From an uncultured Pseudomonadota bacterium (GTDB taxonomy: Bacteria > Pseudomonadota > Gammaproteobacteria > Burkholderiales > JALYOK01), in NCBI GenBank assembly GCA_902826775.1, contig CADEHE010000011.1:124001-188000 (forward strand): a stretch of DNA of 64,000 nt, read 5' to 3'. Of the stretch, positions 35,125 to 45,822 are shown piece by piece. A program made the translations under genes and the position numbers. The notes below the pieces were generated by a model, which made no database searches, had not been told where the DNA came from, and saw nothing but the letters and a program-made list of their open reading frames with translations. The stretch's first letter is position 1. Each line of letters begins with the position of its first letter.

Positions 35125-36411
35125 ATGCAGAATTTGCGGGCAGGTGTGGTCGCTGTTTGTGCGGTAGCGTTTACGGCTGTTCCAGGTTGGGCGGGCAATG
35201 GGCTCAACCTTATCGGCTTTGGCATCGAGTCGAATTTGTTGGCGGGGGCGGATGTCGCCATGGCGCGCGACACTGGTGCGTTGAACACCAACCCAGCTGG
35301 CTTGAGCCGGATCGAGCGCAACGCGCTCGATTTTCATTTCGGCTTTGGCTACCCGCTCGGCATGCATCACCGCGATCAAGTTAGCGGCGATGTCAAAGCG
35401 GATAACCCAATCATCCCGCTCGCCAATTTCGCGCTCGCGCGGCGCCTCACCGACAGCCGCCTGACGCTGGGATTCGGCACTTTCGCGCAGGGCGGCGCCG
35501 GCAATCGCTACATGCATGTGAACAACGTGTTCGGCACGCGCGACGAATTGTCTTCCGCGTTTCGTATCGCCAAGCTGGTGCCTGGCCTGGCTTATCAGGT
35601 GAGCGAGAGGAGTTTCCTTGGCGTGGCGCTGCCGGTGTCGGTGGCCGACTTTCGGCAAAAGCTATTTCCGCAGACTTCCGTCTTCAATCCTGGCAACCCG
35701 GCACAGTCGTTCTTCGGCACCAAGCTGACCAAAGCGCTCGGCGTCTCGGCTGGATTGCGCCTGGGCGCGCAGTATCGGGTGAACGATGCGGTCACGCTCG
35801 GCTTGAGCTACGCGCCCAAGAACAAACTCGATCTGGAGAACGGCGAGCTGCGTGTCAACATGAGCGCGCTCGGCCTCGGCGAAGTGAAGTACGGCGACGC
35901 CACGGTGAAGGGGCTTGCGCTGGCACAGGAGGTCGGCCTCGGCATCGCTTGGCGCGCAAGCGAAAACCTGCAGCTTTCTACCAAGCTGGCGTGGCTGGAT
36001 TGGTCCAGCGCGCTCAAGTCGAATACCGTGACTGCGATCAAGCCCGACAACCCGGCTGCACCGCCTTCGGTCGTCAACACGATTTCCCTCGATTGGCGCG
36101 ATCAATATGTAGTCGCGCTCGGCGCCTCATACCGCTGGGACAAGCGTACCGCACTGTGGGGCGGCTACAACTACGGCCGCAATCCCATTCCCGAGCGGAC
36201 GTCCAATCCATTGCTCGGCACGTTCGGCGAGCACCACGTCGTGCTGGGTGTAACGCGCAGCCTCGGCGATCATTGGCAGTTCGCAACGGCGCTCGAGTAC
36301 GACGTTAAGGCGTCGATGCCTTCTAATAACCCTGAGCTGCCGTTCGGGCCGGGTGCGCATGAGACCGGCGAGCTGCTCGCTTTTCACTTCGGCTTGAGCC
36401 GCCGTTGGTAG
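35125..36411 (+). CDS. FadL/OMPP1-like outer-membrane transporter
   Basis: A 428-residue barrel with a signal peptide (cut after GWA) directly followed by the FadL-type hatch GNGLNLIGFGIESNLLAGAD. DTGALNTNPAGLSRI is the NPA-containing signature, and the last strand FHFGLSRRW is aromatic-terminated. FadL family proteins carry hydrophobic compounds across the outer membrane. GGAAGG 5 nt before the ATG supports the start. The substrate is unknown. Confidence 0.9.
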   Translation: MQNLRAGVVAVCAVAFTAVPGWAGNGLNLIGFGIESNLLAGADVAMARDTGALNTNPAGLSRIERNALDFHFGFGYPLGMHHRDQVSGDVKADNPIIPLANFALARRLTDSRLTLGFGTFAQGGAGNRYMHVNNVFGTRDELSSAFRIAKLVPGLAYQVSERSFLGVALPVSVADFRQKLFPQTSVFNPGNPAQSFFGTKLTKALGVSAGLRLGAQYRVNDAVTLGLSYAPKNKLDLENGELRVNMSALGLGEVKYGDATVKGLALAQEVGLGIAWRASENLQLSTKLAWLDWSSALKSNTVTAIKPDNPAAPPSVVNTISLDWRDQYVVALGASYRWDKRTALWGGYNYGRNPIPERTSNPLLGTFGEHHVVLGVTRSLGDHWQFATALEYDVKASMPSNNPELPFGPGAHETGELLAFHFGLSRRW

Positions 36412-36420
36412 CGTTTCGCT

Positions 36421-36439
36421 AGCGCAGCGGCGCTGCGCT
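36421..36439. terminator. Hairpin between convergent fadL-like gene and yhbY
   Basis: AGCGCAGC-GGC-GCTGCGCT forms a perfect 8-bp stem directly after the porin stop, next to a smaller TAGCG-TTT-CGCTA hairpin. No T run, so it is only a possible bidirectional terminator. Confidence 0.45.
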
Positions 36440-36461
36440 CCAGGCCTGTTGAGTGCAGCGG

Positions 36462-36755
36462 CTAAGGCAAAACGATCGCCGGTTTCTCACTCGGCCGGTA
36501 CAGCACCAGGATCTTGCCGATGTGCTGCACTGGCGCGGCGCTGAGTTGTTCCGCCAATTCGTTCAGCATGGTGCCGCGTTGATCGCGATCCGCGGTCAAG
36601 CTGCGGACCTTGATGAGTTCGTGTTTAGCGAGCGTGCGATCAATTTCTTTTAGCAGCGCTGGCGTGAGGCCCGCGCTGCCGATCATGGCGGTGGGTTCTA
36701 GGGCGTGCGCGCGTGCGCGCAAGAAGCGGCGTTGACCGGCGGTAAGGGTTAACAT
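36462..36755 (-). CDS. yhbY: CRM-domain ribosome assembly RNA-binding protein
   Basis: A 97-residue protein consisting of a CRS1-YhbY (CRM) domain: LTAGQRRFLRARAHALEPTAMIG, then GLTPALLKEIDRTLAKHELIKVR and a final strand GKILVLYRPSEKP. YhbY binds pre-50S ribosomes. It is divergent from rlmE, the usual arrangement in beta- and gammaproteobacteria. Confidence 0.95.
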   Translation of the reverse strand: MLTLTAGQRRFLRARAHALEPTAMIGSAGLTPALLKEIDRTLAKHELIKVRSLTADRDQRGTMLNELAEQLSAAPVQHIGKILVLYRPSEKPAIVLP

Positions 36756-36935
36756 GTCGGAATTCTAGCCGCTTCCGCGAAACGTGGATGAGTAAGAGAG
36801 TGAAGGCGTGAAAGGCTTTAGGGGGCGCAGTGGCGCTGTGGCGCTTGCCTAGTTCTCCAGCGAACCCAATTCGATCGGCACGGCACGTGCGCCTGCAAGC
36901 GCGAAGCGCTGGGGCTCCCGCGCCTTTTTTCCATA

Positions 36936-37553
36936 ATGGCTCGCAGCAAATCCAGCAAAGCTTGGCTACACCGCCACGTGACCGACCCCTATGTGCAGCG
37001 CGCTCAGGCGGAAGGCTATCGCGCGCGATCGGCGTACAAGCTGCTGCAACTAAACCAGCGTGACCGCTTTCTCAAGCCCGGTATGCGGGTGGTGGACCTG
37101 GGCGCGGCCCCCGGCGGATGGTCGCAGGTGGCGTCAAAGGCGGTTGGTCCGCGCGGCCAAGTGCTGGCGCTCGACGTGCTGGAAATGGCGCCGGTTCCCG
37201 GTGTGCGCTTCATCCAAGGCGATTTCGGCGAACACAGCGTGTTGCAAACTCTGGTGGAAGCGCTCGGCGGCGAAGCGGCGGATCTTGTGCTTTCCGATAT
37301 GGCACCCAACTTGAGTGGTATTGCGATAAGCGATCAGGCACGCAGCGTTGCTTTGGCGGAACTTGCTTTGGATTTCGCCCGCGAACACTTGAAACCCGGC
37401 GGGACGTTGCTGGTCAAAATGTTCCAGGGCGAGGGATTTCAGGAATTTGTCGTCGCATTGAGACAAAGTTTTGCAAAGGTCGCCGCGCGCAAGCCGGAGG
37501 CGTCCCGCAAAGACAGTAGCGAGGTTTATCTGCTCGGGACAGGCAAGCGCTGA
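36936..37553 (+). CDS. rlmE: 23S rRNA (uridine-2'-O-)-methyltransferase
   Basis: A 205-residue RlmE (FtsJ/RrmJ) with SAM motif VVDLGAAPGGWSQVA and the complete catalytic tetrad Lys35, Asp121, Lys161, Glu196. It methylates U2552 (E. coli numbering) in the A loop of 23S rRNA on the 50S subunit. It lies 63 nt upstream of ftsH on the same strand, the classic rlmE-ftsH pair. Confidence 0.97.
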   Translation: MARSKSSKAWLHRHVTDPYVQRAQAEGYRARSAYKLLQLNQRDRFLKPGMRVVDLGAAPGGWSQVASKAVGPRGQVLALDVLEMAPVPGVRFIQGDFGEHSVLQTLVEALGGEAADLVLSDMAPNLSGIAISDQARSVALAELALDFAREHLKPGGTLLVKMFQGEGFQEFVVALRQSFAKVAARKPEASRKDSSEVYLLGTGKR

Positions 37554-37616
37554 TCGGGGGTAGAATGTTGGGCTGGCCGCGGCTCATTGGCAAACTTGGC
37601 GGCAAAAGGAGTTCCG

Positions 37617-39503
<1,887 letters not shown>

Positions 39504-39581
39504 GTGGTCGATATACAGGCGGAGGGTTAAGGTCGAGTTGCCCGTTCAATCTGAGCTTTAGATGGCTACATGTAACTGTAT

Positions 39582-39610
39582 AACGGCGCAGCGATTGCGC
39601 CGTTTTTTTT
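39582..39610 (+). terminator. Rho-independent terminator of ftsH
   Basis: AACGGCGCA, loop GCGAT, TGCGCCGTT followed by TTTTTTT. It lies 79 nt after the ftsH stop and just before the TerB-like gene. Confidence 0.9.
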
Positions 39611-39632
39611 CCGCTCGCAGGAGATAGAACCG

Positions 39633-40538
39633 ATGGATCAGGAACGAAAATCAATTCTGGCAATAGCCATCATGGCTGCGTTGGCCGATGGCAAGAAAGA
39701 CGATGCGGAGCGGCGTGCCATCGAGCAGTTCGGCGCCGAAAGCGGAGGCGACTACAGTTCGGTGCTGATGGATGTGATGCAGCAGAAGATCAATGCGCAG
39801 GATGCCGCGAAAGCCATCAGCACGCCCGAGGGAAGAAAGCTCGCCTACGAGGTCGCTACCATAGTGTGTAACGCCGATGGCGCGAGCAACGCCATGGAAG
39901 CGCAGTTTCTCGATCAGCTGCGTGCGGCGCTACAGCTTGGCGCGGGCGAGGCCGAAGTGCGGCAGCAAGTGGAGACTATGGCGAATCTTCCCGTTGCCGC
40001 TAGCGTAGCCGGCGGCGCTGCGGGCGAGGCGGAGATGGACAAAATGATCTTGAACTACGCGATTCTCAACGGCGCTTTGGAGTTGATGCCGGAGACGCTG
40101 GCGACGATGGCGATCATTCCGCTGCAAATGAAAATGGTCTACAAGATCGGCAAATCGCACGGCTTTGAATTAGGGCGCGAGCATATCCGGGACTTCATCG
40201 CCACGCTTGGGGTTGGACTGACGGGCCAGTACCTGGAAGGTTTCGCGCGCAAACTATTGGGCGGTGTGCTCGGCGCTCTCGGTGGACGCGTGCTGGGCGG
40301 CGTGGGCAAGCAGGCGGTCAGTTCCGGCATGTCGTTTGTGACTACTTACGCGTTGGGGCAAGCGGCCAAGCGCTACTACGCGGGCGGGCGCAATTTCGAA
40401 GCGGTGAAGCTCAAAGAGCTGTATCAATCGCTGCTCAACGACGCCAAGGCGCTTTCCGGCAAATACGCCGGCGAGATCAAGCAAAAGGCGAGTGAGATCA
40501 AGTCCGGCGACATCATGAACTTGGTCAAAAATGGCTGA
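39633..40538 (+). CDS. TerB-like/DUF697-like protein
   Basis: A 301-residue protein with an acidic, helical N-terminal TerB-type region (ILAIAIMAALADGKKDDAER and VATIVCNADGASNAMEAQFL, about 5-120). The C-terminal half has the Gly-rich amphipathic pattern of DUF697 (GKSHGFELGREHIRDFIATLG, GGRVLGGVGKQAV, TYALGQAAKRYYAGG). GCAGGAGATAG upstream of the ATG is a good ribosome-binding site. DUF697 segments often associate with membranes. Function unknown; it stands between the ftsH terminator and folP, an unusual insertion. Confidence 0.7.
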   Translation: MDQERKSILAIAIMAALADGKKDDAERRAIEQFGAESGGDYSSVLMDVMQQKINAQDAAKAISTPEGRKLAYEVATIVCNADGASNAMEAQFLDQLRAALQLGAGEAEVRQQVETMANLPVAASVAGGAAGEAEMDKMILNYAILNGALELMPETLATMAIIPLQMKMVYKIGKSHGFELGREHIRDFIATLGVGLTGQYLEGFARKLLGGVLGALGGRVLGGVGKQAVSSGMSFVTTYALGQAAKRYYAGGRNFEAVKLKELYQSLLNDAKALSGKYAGEIKQKASEIKSGDIMNLVKNG

Positions 40539-40579
40539 TCGGATTTAGTCCGGGGGCACGAGAGATAGTTGCCACCCAA

Positions 40580-41416
40580 GTGCAGAGCGTTGTGAAATCG
40601 CTGCGCTGCGGCAGGTTTGCTCTTGCCCTTGACCGCCCGCTGCTGATGGGCATCGTTAATGTTACGCCCGACTCTTTCTCGGACGGCGGTCAATTTTTCT
40701 CGGCGCAAGCCGCGATCGATCACGCAGAGCAACTCATAGAAGAAGGCGCAGATATCCTGGATATCGGGGGCGAATCGACGCGGCCGGGCGCAAGCGAAGT
40801 CAGCGTCGATGAAGAACTGCGCCGTGTGCTGCCGGTGTTCGAGGCGCTGCGTAATGCGAGCGTGCCACTGTCGATCGATACTATGAAGCCGGAAGTGATG
40901 CGTGCGGCGATTGCGGCGGGCGCTTCGATGGTTAACGACGTCAATGCGCTGCGCGCGCCGGGCGCCATTGAGGTTTGCGCGCGCTCGGATGCCGCAGTAT
41001 GTCTAATGCATATGCTCGGCACGCCGCGCGCCATGCAGCAAGACCCGGCGTATGACGATGTGGTGGCGGAGATTGCGGCATTCCTGGTCGAGCGCGCACA
41101 AGCGTGCGAGCGTGCAGGAATTGCGCGTGAACGCATCGTCATCGATCCCGGGTTTGGATTCGGCAAGACTTCGCAACACAATCTCGAACTAATTCGCGCG
41201 CTGCCGCGTTTCGCTGCCCGCGGCTACGCGGTTATGGCGGGCATATCGCGCAAGTCTGTGCTGGGACGCTTGGTCGGTCGCGACGCGGGCAGCCGTCAGT
41301 CGGCCAGCGTTGCCGCAGCGCTGTTGCTTGCGCAACGCGGTGCAGGCGTCTTGCGCGTGCATGATGTGCAAGCGACGGTCGATGCGCTGAAGGTTTGGCA
41401 AGCGGTAGAATCTTAG
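40580..41416 (+). CDS. folP: Dihydropteroate synthase
   Basis: A 278-residue TIM-barrel enzyme with the pterin-site signatures MGIVNVTPDSFSDGG and ADILDIGGESTRPGA, and the late GFGKTSQHNLELI and GISRKSVLG loops. It condenses 6-hydroxymethyl-7,8-dihydropterin diphosphate with p-aminobenzoate in folate synthesis and is the sulfonamide target. It starts with GTG. Position before glmM matches the conserved ftsH-folP-glmM order. Confidence 0.97.
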   Translation: MQSVVKSLRCGRFALALDRPLLMGIVNVTPDSFSDGGQFFSAQAAIDHAEQLIEEGADILDIGGESTRPGASEVSVDEELRRVLPVFEALRNASVPLSIDTMKPEVMRAAIAAGASMVNDVNALRAPGAIEVCARSDAAVCLMHMLGTPRAMQQDPAYDDVVAEIAAFLVERAQACERAGIARERIVIDPGFGFGKTSQHNLELIRALPRFAARGYAVMAGISRKSVLGRLVGRDAGSRQSASVAAALLLAQRGAGVLRVHDVQATVDALKVWQAVES

Positions 41417-41533
41417 GGTGAAAAGTGAAACTTGAGATGTGAAATGTCGACGCAGAGCGCTGCAGGATCGGCGTTCCGCACTTCACGTCTTGCTTTTCAC
41501 GCATTGCGTTTCACGTCTCACGGGGAGTAAATC

Positions 41534-42901
41534 TTGAGCAGAAAATACTTCGGCACCGACGGCGTGCGCGGCAAAGTCGGCAGCAATCCAATCACGCCGG
41601 ATTTCGTGCTGCGTCTGGGTTACGCGGCAGGCACAGTGTTGGCGCAGACCTCGCACGACCCGGCTGATCGCGAGCACCCGGCAGTCATCATCGGCAAAGA
41701 CACGCGCATTTCGGGCTACATGCTGGAATCAGCGCTCGAATCAGGTTTGTGTGCGGCGGGCGTGGACGTGTTGCTGGTCGGGCCAATGCCGACGCCAGCG
41801 ATCGCGTATTTGACGCGGGCATTGCGCTTGCAAGCCGGCGTCATGATTAGTGCATCGCACAATCCTTACGATGACAACGGCATTAAATTTTTCTCCGCGC
41901 AGGGCACCAAGCTGCCGGATGAAGTGGAAGCGGCGATCGAACAAAAGCTAGGCGAGCCGCTGCAAACGAAGCCTTCCGCGCAACTCGGGCGGGTGCGCCG
42001 TATCGAGGACGCAGACGGACGCTATATCGAATTCTGCAAGAGCTCTTTTCCGAATGAGCTCGATCTGCGCGGTATGCGGCTGGTGGTCGATTGCGCCCAT
42101 GGCGCCACTTATCACATAGCCCCGCCGGTGTTTCATGAGTTGGGCGCGGAGGTGATAGCCATCGGCAACAAGCCGAACGGCTTGAACATCAACGACAAGG
42201 TCGGCTCGACGCATATCGAAACGTTGCGGCAAGCGGTGCGCGAGCAGCGCGCCGATTTCGGGATCGCTCTAGATGGCGATGGCGACCGGTTGATGATGTG
42301 TGACGGCGACGGCACGGTCTTCGATGGCGACCAACTGCTCTACATCATCGCCAAACATCGGCGAGAGACGGGCGCTTGCAAAGGCGGCGTGGTCGGCACG
42401 TTGATGACGAACTTGGCGCTGGAGCATGCGCTCGGCAAGCTCGATATCCCGTTCGCGCGCGCCAAAGTCGGCGATCGCTACGTTCTGGAGATGTTGTTGG
42501 AAAAAGGCTGGTATTGGGGCGGTGAGAATTCGGGGCACATCATCTGCAAAGACAAACATACCACTGGTGACGGCATCGTCTCCGCTCTGCAGGTGCTCAC
42601 GGCGCTGCGCATGAACAAGACCACGATGGGGCAGTACACGCGCGAGTTGACGCTCTATCCACAAGTGTTGATCAATGTGCCGACTGCGCGCGGCTTTAAG
42701 CACAGCGAGCACACCAGCATTGCCGCCGCGGTGCAAGCCGCCGAGCAAGAACTGCGCGACAGCGGCCGCGTGCTGTTGCGCCCGTCCGGCACCGAGCCGG
42801 TGTTGCGCGTAATGGTCGAAGGCCAGACCGAGTCGCTGGTGCGAGCCTGCGCCGAGCGCATTAGCGTAGCGGTGCGCGAGGCCGCAGGCGTCAGGGGTTA
42901 A
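41534..42901 (+). CDS. glmM: Phosphoglucosamine mutase
   Basis: A 455-residue alpha-D-phosphohexomutase with the phosphorylated Ser108 in MISASHNPYDDNGIKFF, metal loop LDGDGDR, sugar loop GGENSGHI and phosphate loop RPSGTEPVLRVMVEG. It converts glucosamine-6-phosphate to glucosamine-1-phosphate for UDP-GlcNAc. It starts at TTG 41534 with GGGGAG upstream. The last 50 nt of the coding region form the first unit of a tandem duplication running downstream. Confidence 0.97.
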   Translation: MSRKYFGTDGVRGKVGSNPITPDFVLRLGYAAGTVLAQTSHDPADREHPAVIIGKDTRISGYMLESALESGLCAAGVDVLLVGPMPTPAIAYLTRALRLQAGVMISASHNPYDDNGIKFFSAQGTKLPDEVEAAIEQKLGEPLQTKPSAQLGRVRRIEDADGRYIEFCKSSFPNELDLRGMRLVVDCAHGATYHIAPPVFHELGAEVIAIGNKPNGLNINDKVGSTHIETLRQAVREQRADFGIALDGDGDRLMMCDGDGTVFDGDQLLYIIAKHRRETGACKGGVVGTLMTNLALEHALGKLDIPFARAKVGDRYVLEMLLEKGWYWGGENSGHIICKDKHTTGDGIVSALQVLTALRMNKTTMGQYTRELTLYPQVLINVPTARGFKHSEHTSIAAAVQAAEQELRDSGRVLLRPSGTEPVLRVMVEGQTESLVRACAERISVAVREAAGVRG

Positions 42902-43072
42902 GCGTTTTCGCGCCGAGCGCATTAGCGTAGCGGTGCGGATGCAGCAGCGGCGCTTAGCAAGCGCCGCGTGGGCCGCAGGCGTCAGGGGTTAAGCGTTTTC
43001 GCGCCGAGCGCATTAGCGTAGCGGTGCGGATGCAGCAGCGGCGCTTAGCAAGCGCCGCGTGGGCCGCAGGCG
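42849..43072 (+). repeat. Tandem duplication of the glmM 3' end
   Basis: Three head-to-tail copies start at 42849, 42910 and 43001, each opening with GCGCCGAGCGCATTAGCGTA. The first is inside glmM with a 61-nt period. The second and third share a 91-nt period because they carry about 30 nt extra, including a 9-bp hairpin GCGGCGCTT-AGC-AAGCGCCGC (42947-42967 and 43038-43058). Copies two and three are essentially identical, so the duplication is recent. The last copy ends in TTTTTT and could act as a terminator. Confidence 0.9.
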
Positions 43073-43384
43073 TTTTTTGCGCCGCGCGTGTTTAGCCTAG
43101 TAGCAATAGAGCGGCGTTTACGGTACTTCTTAGGCTCGCCGGCGCGGGTACTGCCACCCAGCTACTCTATGTTCAGCGGCGGCTGCGCTCTGATGCGAAG
43201 CTCTACGAAGTATGCCCTCCGACCCCCGGGGTACCCCTGGACACATCAAATGTTGGACTCAGGTACACTACATCTACTGCTCCCCGGGGCATGCCTATAC
43301 TAGGCCTTGTATTCGCATAAATATGTTGTCAACGATTACTGACGTGTTTATACTTGTTTGAGTATAGACTCAGGAGGATCGGTG
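42902..43384. other. 483-nt region without a gene
   Basis: The left part (to about 43078) is the tandem duplication of the glmM tail. The rest (43081-43325) shows nothing I recognise; a 71-codon frame at 43088-43303 lacks a ribosome-binding site and protein-like composition. The right end carries the promoter and operator of the CsoR-like gene. Confidence 0.6.
43326..43366 (+). promoter_or_regulatory. Sigma-70 promoter with overlapping dyad, CsoR-like gene
   Basis: TTGTCA (43326-43331), 17 nt, TATACT (43349-43354) is a strong sigma-70 promoter. TATACT-TGTTTG-AGTATA (43349-43366) is a dyad that overlaps the -10 and the start region, the expected place for a repressor site. The gene starts at 43385 behind AGGAGG. 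Confidence 0.7.
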
Positions 43385-43657
43385 ATGGCCACGATAAACA
43401 ACCCAGCGGACCGCCAATCTCTGACGCTTCGTTTGAACCGCGCAGAGGGGCAGATTCGCGGTGTGAAAAAAATGATTGACGCTGGTGCGCAATGTGAAGA
43501 CATCTCACAACAGCTCACCGCCGCACGCAAGGCGCTGGATCGCGTGTTTCACCAAATGATCGACATGCTGGTCAAACAAGAGCTCGGGTCTGTCAAAGAG
43601 CAAGGCTCGAAAGATCGCTTGAGTCAGATCGGCGAATTGCTGGCGCGTTTTTCGTAA
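43385..43657 (+). CDS. CsoR/FrmR-family (DUF156) transcriptional regulator
   Basis: A 90-residue all-helical repressor of the CsoR/RcnR/FrmR family (LRLNRAEGQIRGVKKMIDAG). The conserved helix-2 N-terminal Cys is present in AQCEDI. The His expected 25 residues after it is Leu, and the third ligand position is Glu; a His lies six residues earlier (VFHQM). Standard copper, nickel or formaldehyde sensing is therefore doubtful. The ATG at 43385 follows AGGAGG by 7 nt. No efflux or detoxification gene is adjacent. Confidence 0.88.
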   Translation: MATINNPADRQSLTLRLNRAEGQIRGVKKMIDAGAQCEDISQQLTAARKALDRVFHQMIDMLVKQELGSVKEQGSKDRLSQIGELLARFS

Positions 43658-43678
43658 CATACCCGCTGAAGGTTCAAT

Positions 43679-43711
43679 AAGCCGGCCGGTCACGGCCGGC
43701 TTTGATTTTTT
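43679..43711. terminator. Rho-independent terminator, possibly bidirectional
   Basis: AAGCCGGCCG, loop, CGGCCGGCTTT followed by GATTTTTTT. It lies between the convergent CsoR-like and SixA-like genes, 22 nt after the stop of the former. Confidence 0.88.
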
Positions 43712-43728
43712 TGCGCGGCTTTGAAGGC

Positions 43729-44193
43729 TTAGACGTGATTCGGCGCCATCACCGCGCGCAGCGTGACTTCGATCGCCCCGTCAGGGGCCTCACGCGAAGT
43801 AAGCCACCAAACGCTGCCCTTCTTGATGTCCCAGTCGGCCTCTTTGCCGGTGAGCAGCAGTGCGGCAAGGCGGCCCAGGGCAGGCTGATGGCCCGCAACC
43901 ACCACGGTGCCGCGCTCGTCAGGCCAGCCCACTGCTGCAAGTAGCGCACGCGCGCGGGCGCCTGTGCCGATGGCTTCCATTGTTTCGATGTCTTTTGTAA
44001 GTGCCTGAGCGGTTTGCTGACTGCGCAGCGCCGGGCTCGCCAGCACGCGGACCTTGCCTTCAATGCGCTTCTCGAGCCATTTGGCAATTTTGCGCGCATG
44101 TTTCTTGCCTTTCGCGGTAAGCGCGCGATGGGTATCTTCCTGGTCTGCTTGCGCGTCTTCAGCTTCCGCGTGCCGCCATAAAATCAATTCCAT
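43729..44193 (-). CDS. sixA: SixA-type histidine phosphatase
   Basis: A 154-residue histidine phosphatase with the catalytic LWRHAEAE motif near the N-terminus, the ASPALRSQQTAQAL arginine loop and the second His in VVAGHQPALGRL. SixA removes phosphate from phosphohistidine in signalling or phosphotransfer proteins. The second of two adjacent ATGs (44193) is chosen because GGGAG lies 6 nt before it. It is downstream of the CYTH-CHAD gene on the same strand, in a polyphosphate region. Confidence 0.88.
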   Translation of the reverse strand: MELILWRHAEAEDAQADQEDTHRALTAKGKKHARKIAKWLEKRIEGKVRVLASPALRSQQTAQALTKDIETMEAIGTGARARALLAAVGWPDERGTVVVAGHQPALGRLAALLLTGKEADWDIKKGSVWWLTSREAPDGAIEVTLRAVMAPNHV

Positions 44194-44228
44194 GCGCATC
44201 TCCCTGTTGGTTCAATCTCACGGCCTTG

Positions 44229-45791
44229 TTACCAAAAGCGCTGAACCTGCTTAAACTCGCGCCAGACTGGCTCTAAGCGCTGCGCCGTTCGCACCGCATG
44301 GCTCGCCATCCATCCGCGCACGTAACCGAGAACGCCGTGTTCCGTTGCGGCAGTTGCTTGCGCGGCAAGTTTGTCGAGCAGTTCCGACGTGGTGGCAGCG
44401 TCGTTCAGCCGACCCAACACGTCCTGCAGCTTTGCCAGCGCACCGACGTAAGCTTGCACCTCACGTTTGGAAAAAATTGAAGAAAAGAACTCCGCCGCGT
44501 AGCGCAGTTTTTTTGCCGCGATGCGCAGCGCATGGCGCTCCTCGGTCGTGAGGTTCGCCAGATCTTTGCCGCGTTTGCGCAGACGCTTGTGGCGCTCGGC
44601 GAGCGTCATCTCCGCGAGTTCTCGCGCAGAAAGGGCAAGGGCTTCGGGCGGGGTGGCGGCGGTCCAGGCATGCGTGGCCAGCCATTGGCCCACGCTCAAC
44701 AGCATGGATCGATAGCGCGCAGAGCCGACGGCTGCGCGCGCCCTTTGCCGACTGCTTTGCTGTTCCGCTTGTGCCTGCTGTTGCAGCCACGTCAACGCGG
44801 CTTCAGCAGAATTTGCTTGCAATATGGTCGGCAATGCTTCTTCGATAAAAACATCCCAGTTGCGCGCATCGTTGAGTTCGCCGGCCAGCCAACGCAGCGG
44901 CGCAACCACCGTCTCGCTCGCTTGCTTCGGTATCAGCCCCCGAAATACGCTAATTGCGGATCGCAGGCGTCGCAAGGCCACGCGCATTTGATGCACATAC
45001 TCGATATCGTCGCTACGCAAAAGGCCGAGCTCGTTTGCTTGCAGCTGCGCAAGACAGCTGTTGGCAACGCGTACGAATGCGGCGTTCGCGGACAAATCCG
45101 GAGCGAGTTCCGGCGCTTCGGCTTTGCAAGGCCCGTCCTGCGCCGCGGTAAAAAGCCTATAGCCGCGCTCGGCCTTGCTGCGCGGTTCCACGCGCAGCGG
45201 CAGCGCTTTGTTGAGAGCCTGAGCGATCTCGAACAGGCGCGCGACGTCGCCCGACTTCAACTCTAATTCCACTTCGCAGATTGGCTCAGCCCTACTGGGT
45301 GTGCGCACTTCGCCGCGGTCTATGGCGAGTTCGATTTCGTCGTCGCCGATGCGCAACAGGCGCTGCGTGCGACGGAAGTCGGTCTCGAACACCGGTCTCA
45401 AGTCGCGCCGCAAGTCCACCCGCTCTAACCAATCTCGTAGTTCGACATCGTCAATCACGCTGAAGTCGAGCGTATTGAGCGGCGTGTGCGTCTCCCACTC
45501 GCGGCGTTGATGCAGACCGCCCGCGCTCGAACCCGCCAGTTTGATGGTTTGCAAACTGCGCCGCCCCGCTTGGCGCAGACGCACCGCGACACCGCGTTCT
45601 TGCAGCGCAAGTTGGTCGGTATCGAAGTAGGTGCTGCGCAGCCGCCGGGTAACTGGCCGGTACAAGCTATGCGCTGCGATGATCGGCAATCTTGGTAACG
45701 GACGCAGCGCCTCGGCGTCCATGGCCAGTTTGATCTCGGTCTCGACCGAATTGCCGGAGGCGGAGGGTCGCTGTGGCGTCGGCATGGACAA
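44229..45791 (-). CDS. CYTH-CHAD polyphosphate-related protein
   Basis: A 520-residue protein with an N-terminal CYTH triphosphate-tunnel domain (about 14-215; ExExK as E17, E19, K21; CEVELELKSGDV) and a C-terminal CHAD helical domain (about 235-515) rich in conserved His, Arg and Lys (YVHQMRVALRRLRSAI, HALRIAAKKLRYAAEFF). CYTH enzymes hydrolyse triphosphates and CHAD binds polyphosphate. It is next to ppk and on the same strand with 31 nt between, so a role in polyphosphate handling is well supported by context. Confidence 0.92.
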   Translation of the reverse strand: MSMPTPQRPSASGNSVETEIKLAMDAEALRPLPRLPIIAAHSLYRPVTRRLRSTYFDTDQLALQERGVAVRLRQAGRRSLQTIKLAGSSAGGLHQRREWETHTPLNTLDFSVIDDVELRDWLERVDLRRDLRPVFETDFRRTQRLLRIGDDEIELAIDRGEVRTPSRAEPICEVELELKSGDVARLFEIAQALNKALPLRVEPRSKAERGYRLFTAAQDGPCKAEAPELAPDLSANAAFVRVANSCLAQLQANELGLLRSDDIEYVHQMRVALRRLRSAISVFRGLIPKQASETVVAPLRWLAGELNDARNWDVFIEEALPTILQANSAEAALTWLQQQAQAEQQSSRQRARAAVGSARYRSMLLSVGQWLATHAWTAATPPEALALSARELAEMTLAERHKRLRKRGKDLANLTTEERHALRIAAKKLRYAAEFFSSIFSKREVQAYVGALAKLQDVLGRLNDAATTSELLDKLAAQATAATEHGVLGYVRGWMASHAVRTAQRLEPVWREFKQVQRFW

Positions 45792-45822
45792 GGTCGCGCC
45801 AACTCGCCTCGGGCCCAGCGCG

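Noticed and set aside
42849..43072. CRISPR array
   Set aside because: The repeats are head-to-tail duplications of glmM tail sequence with no unique spacers.
43088..43303. 71-codon frame downstream of the glmM repeats
   Set aside because: No ribosome-binding site, unlikely composition and no family features.
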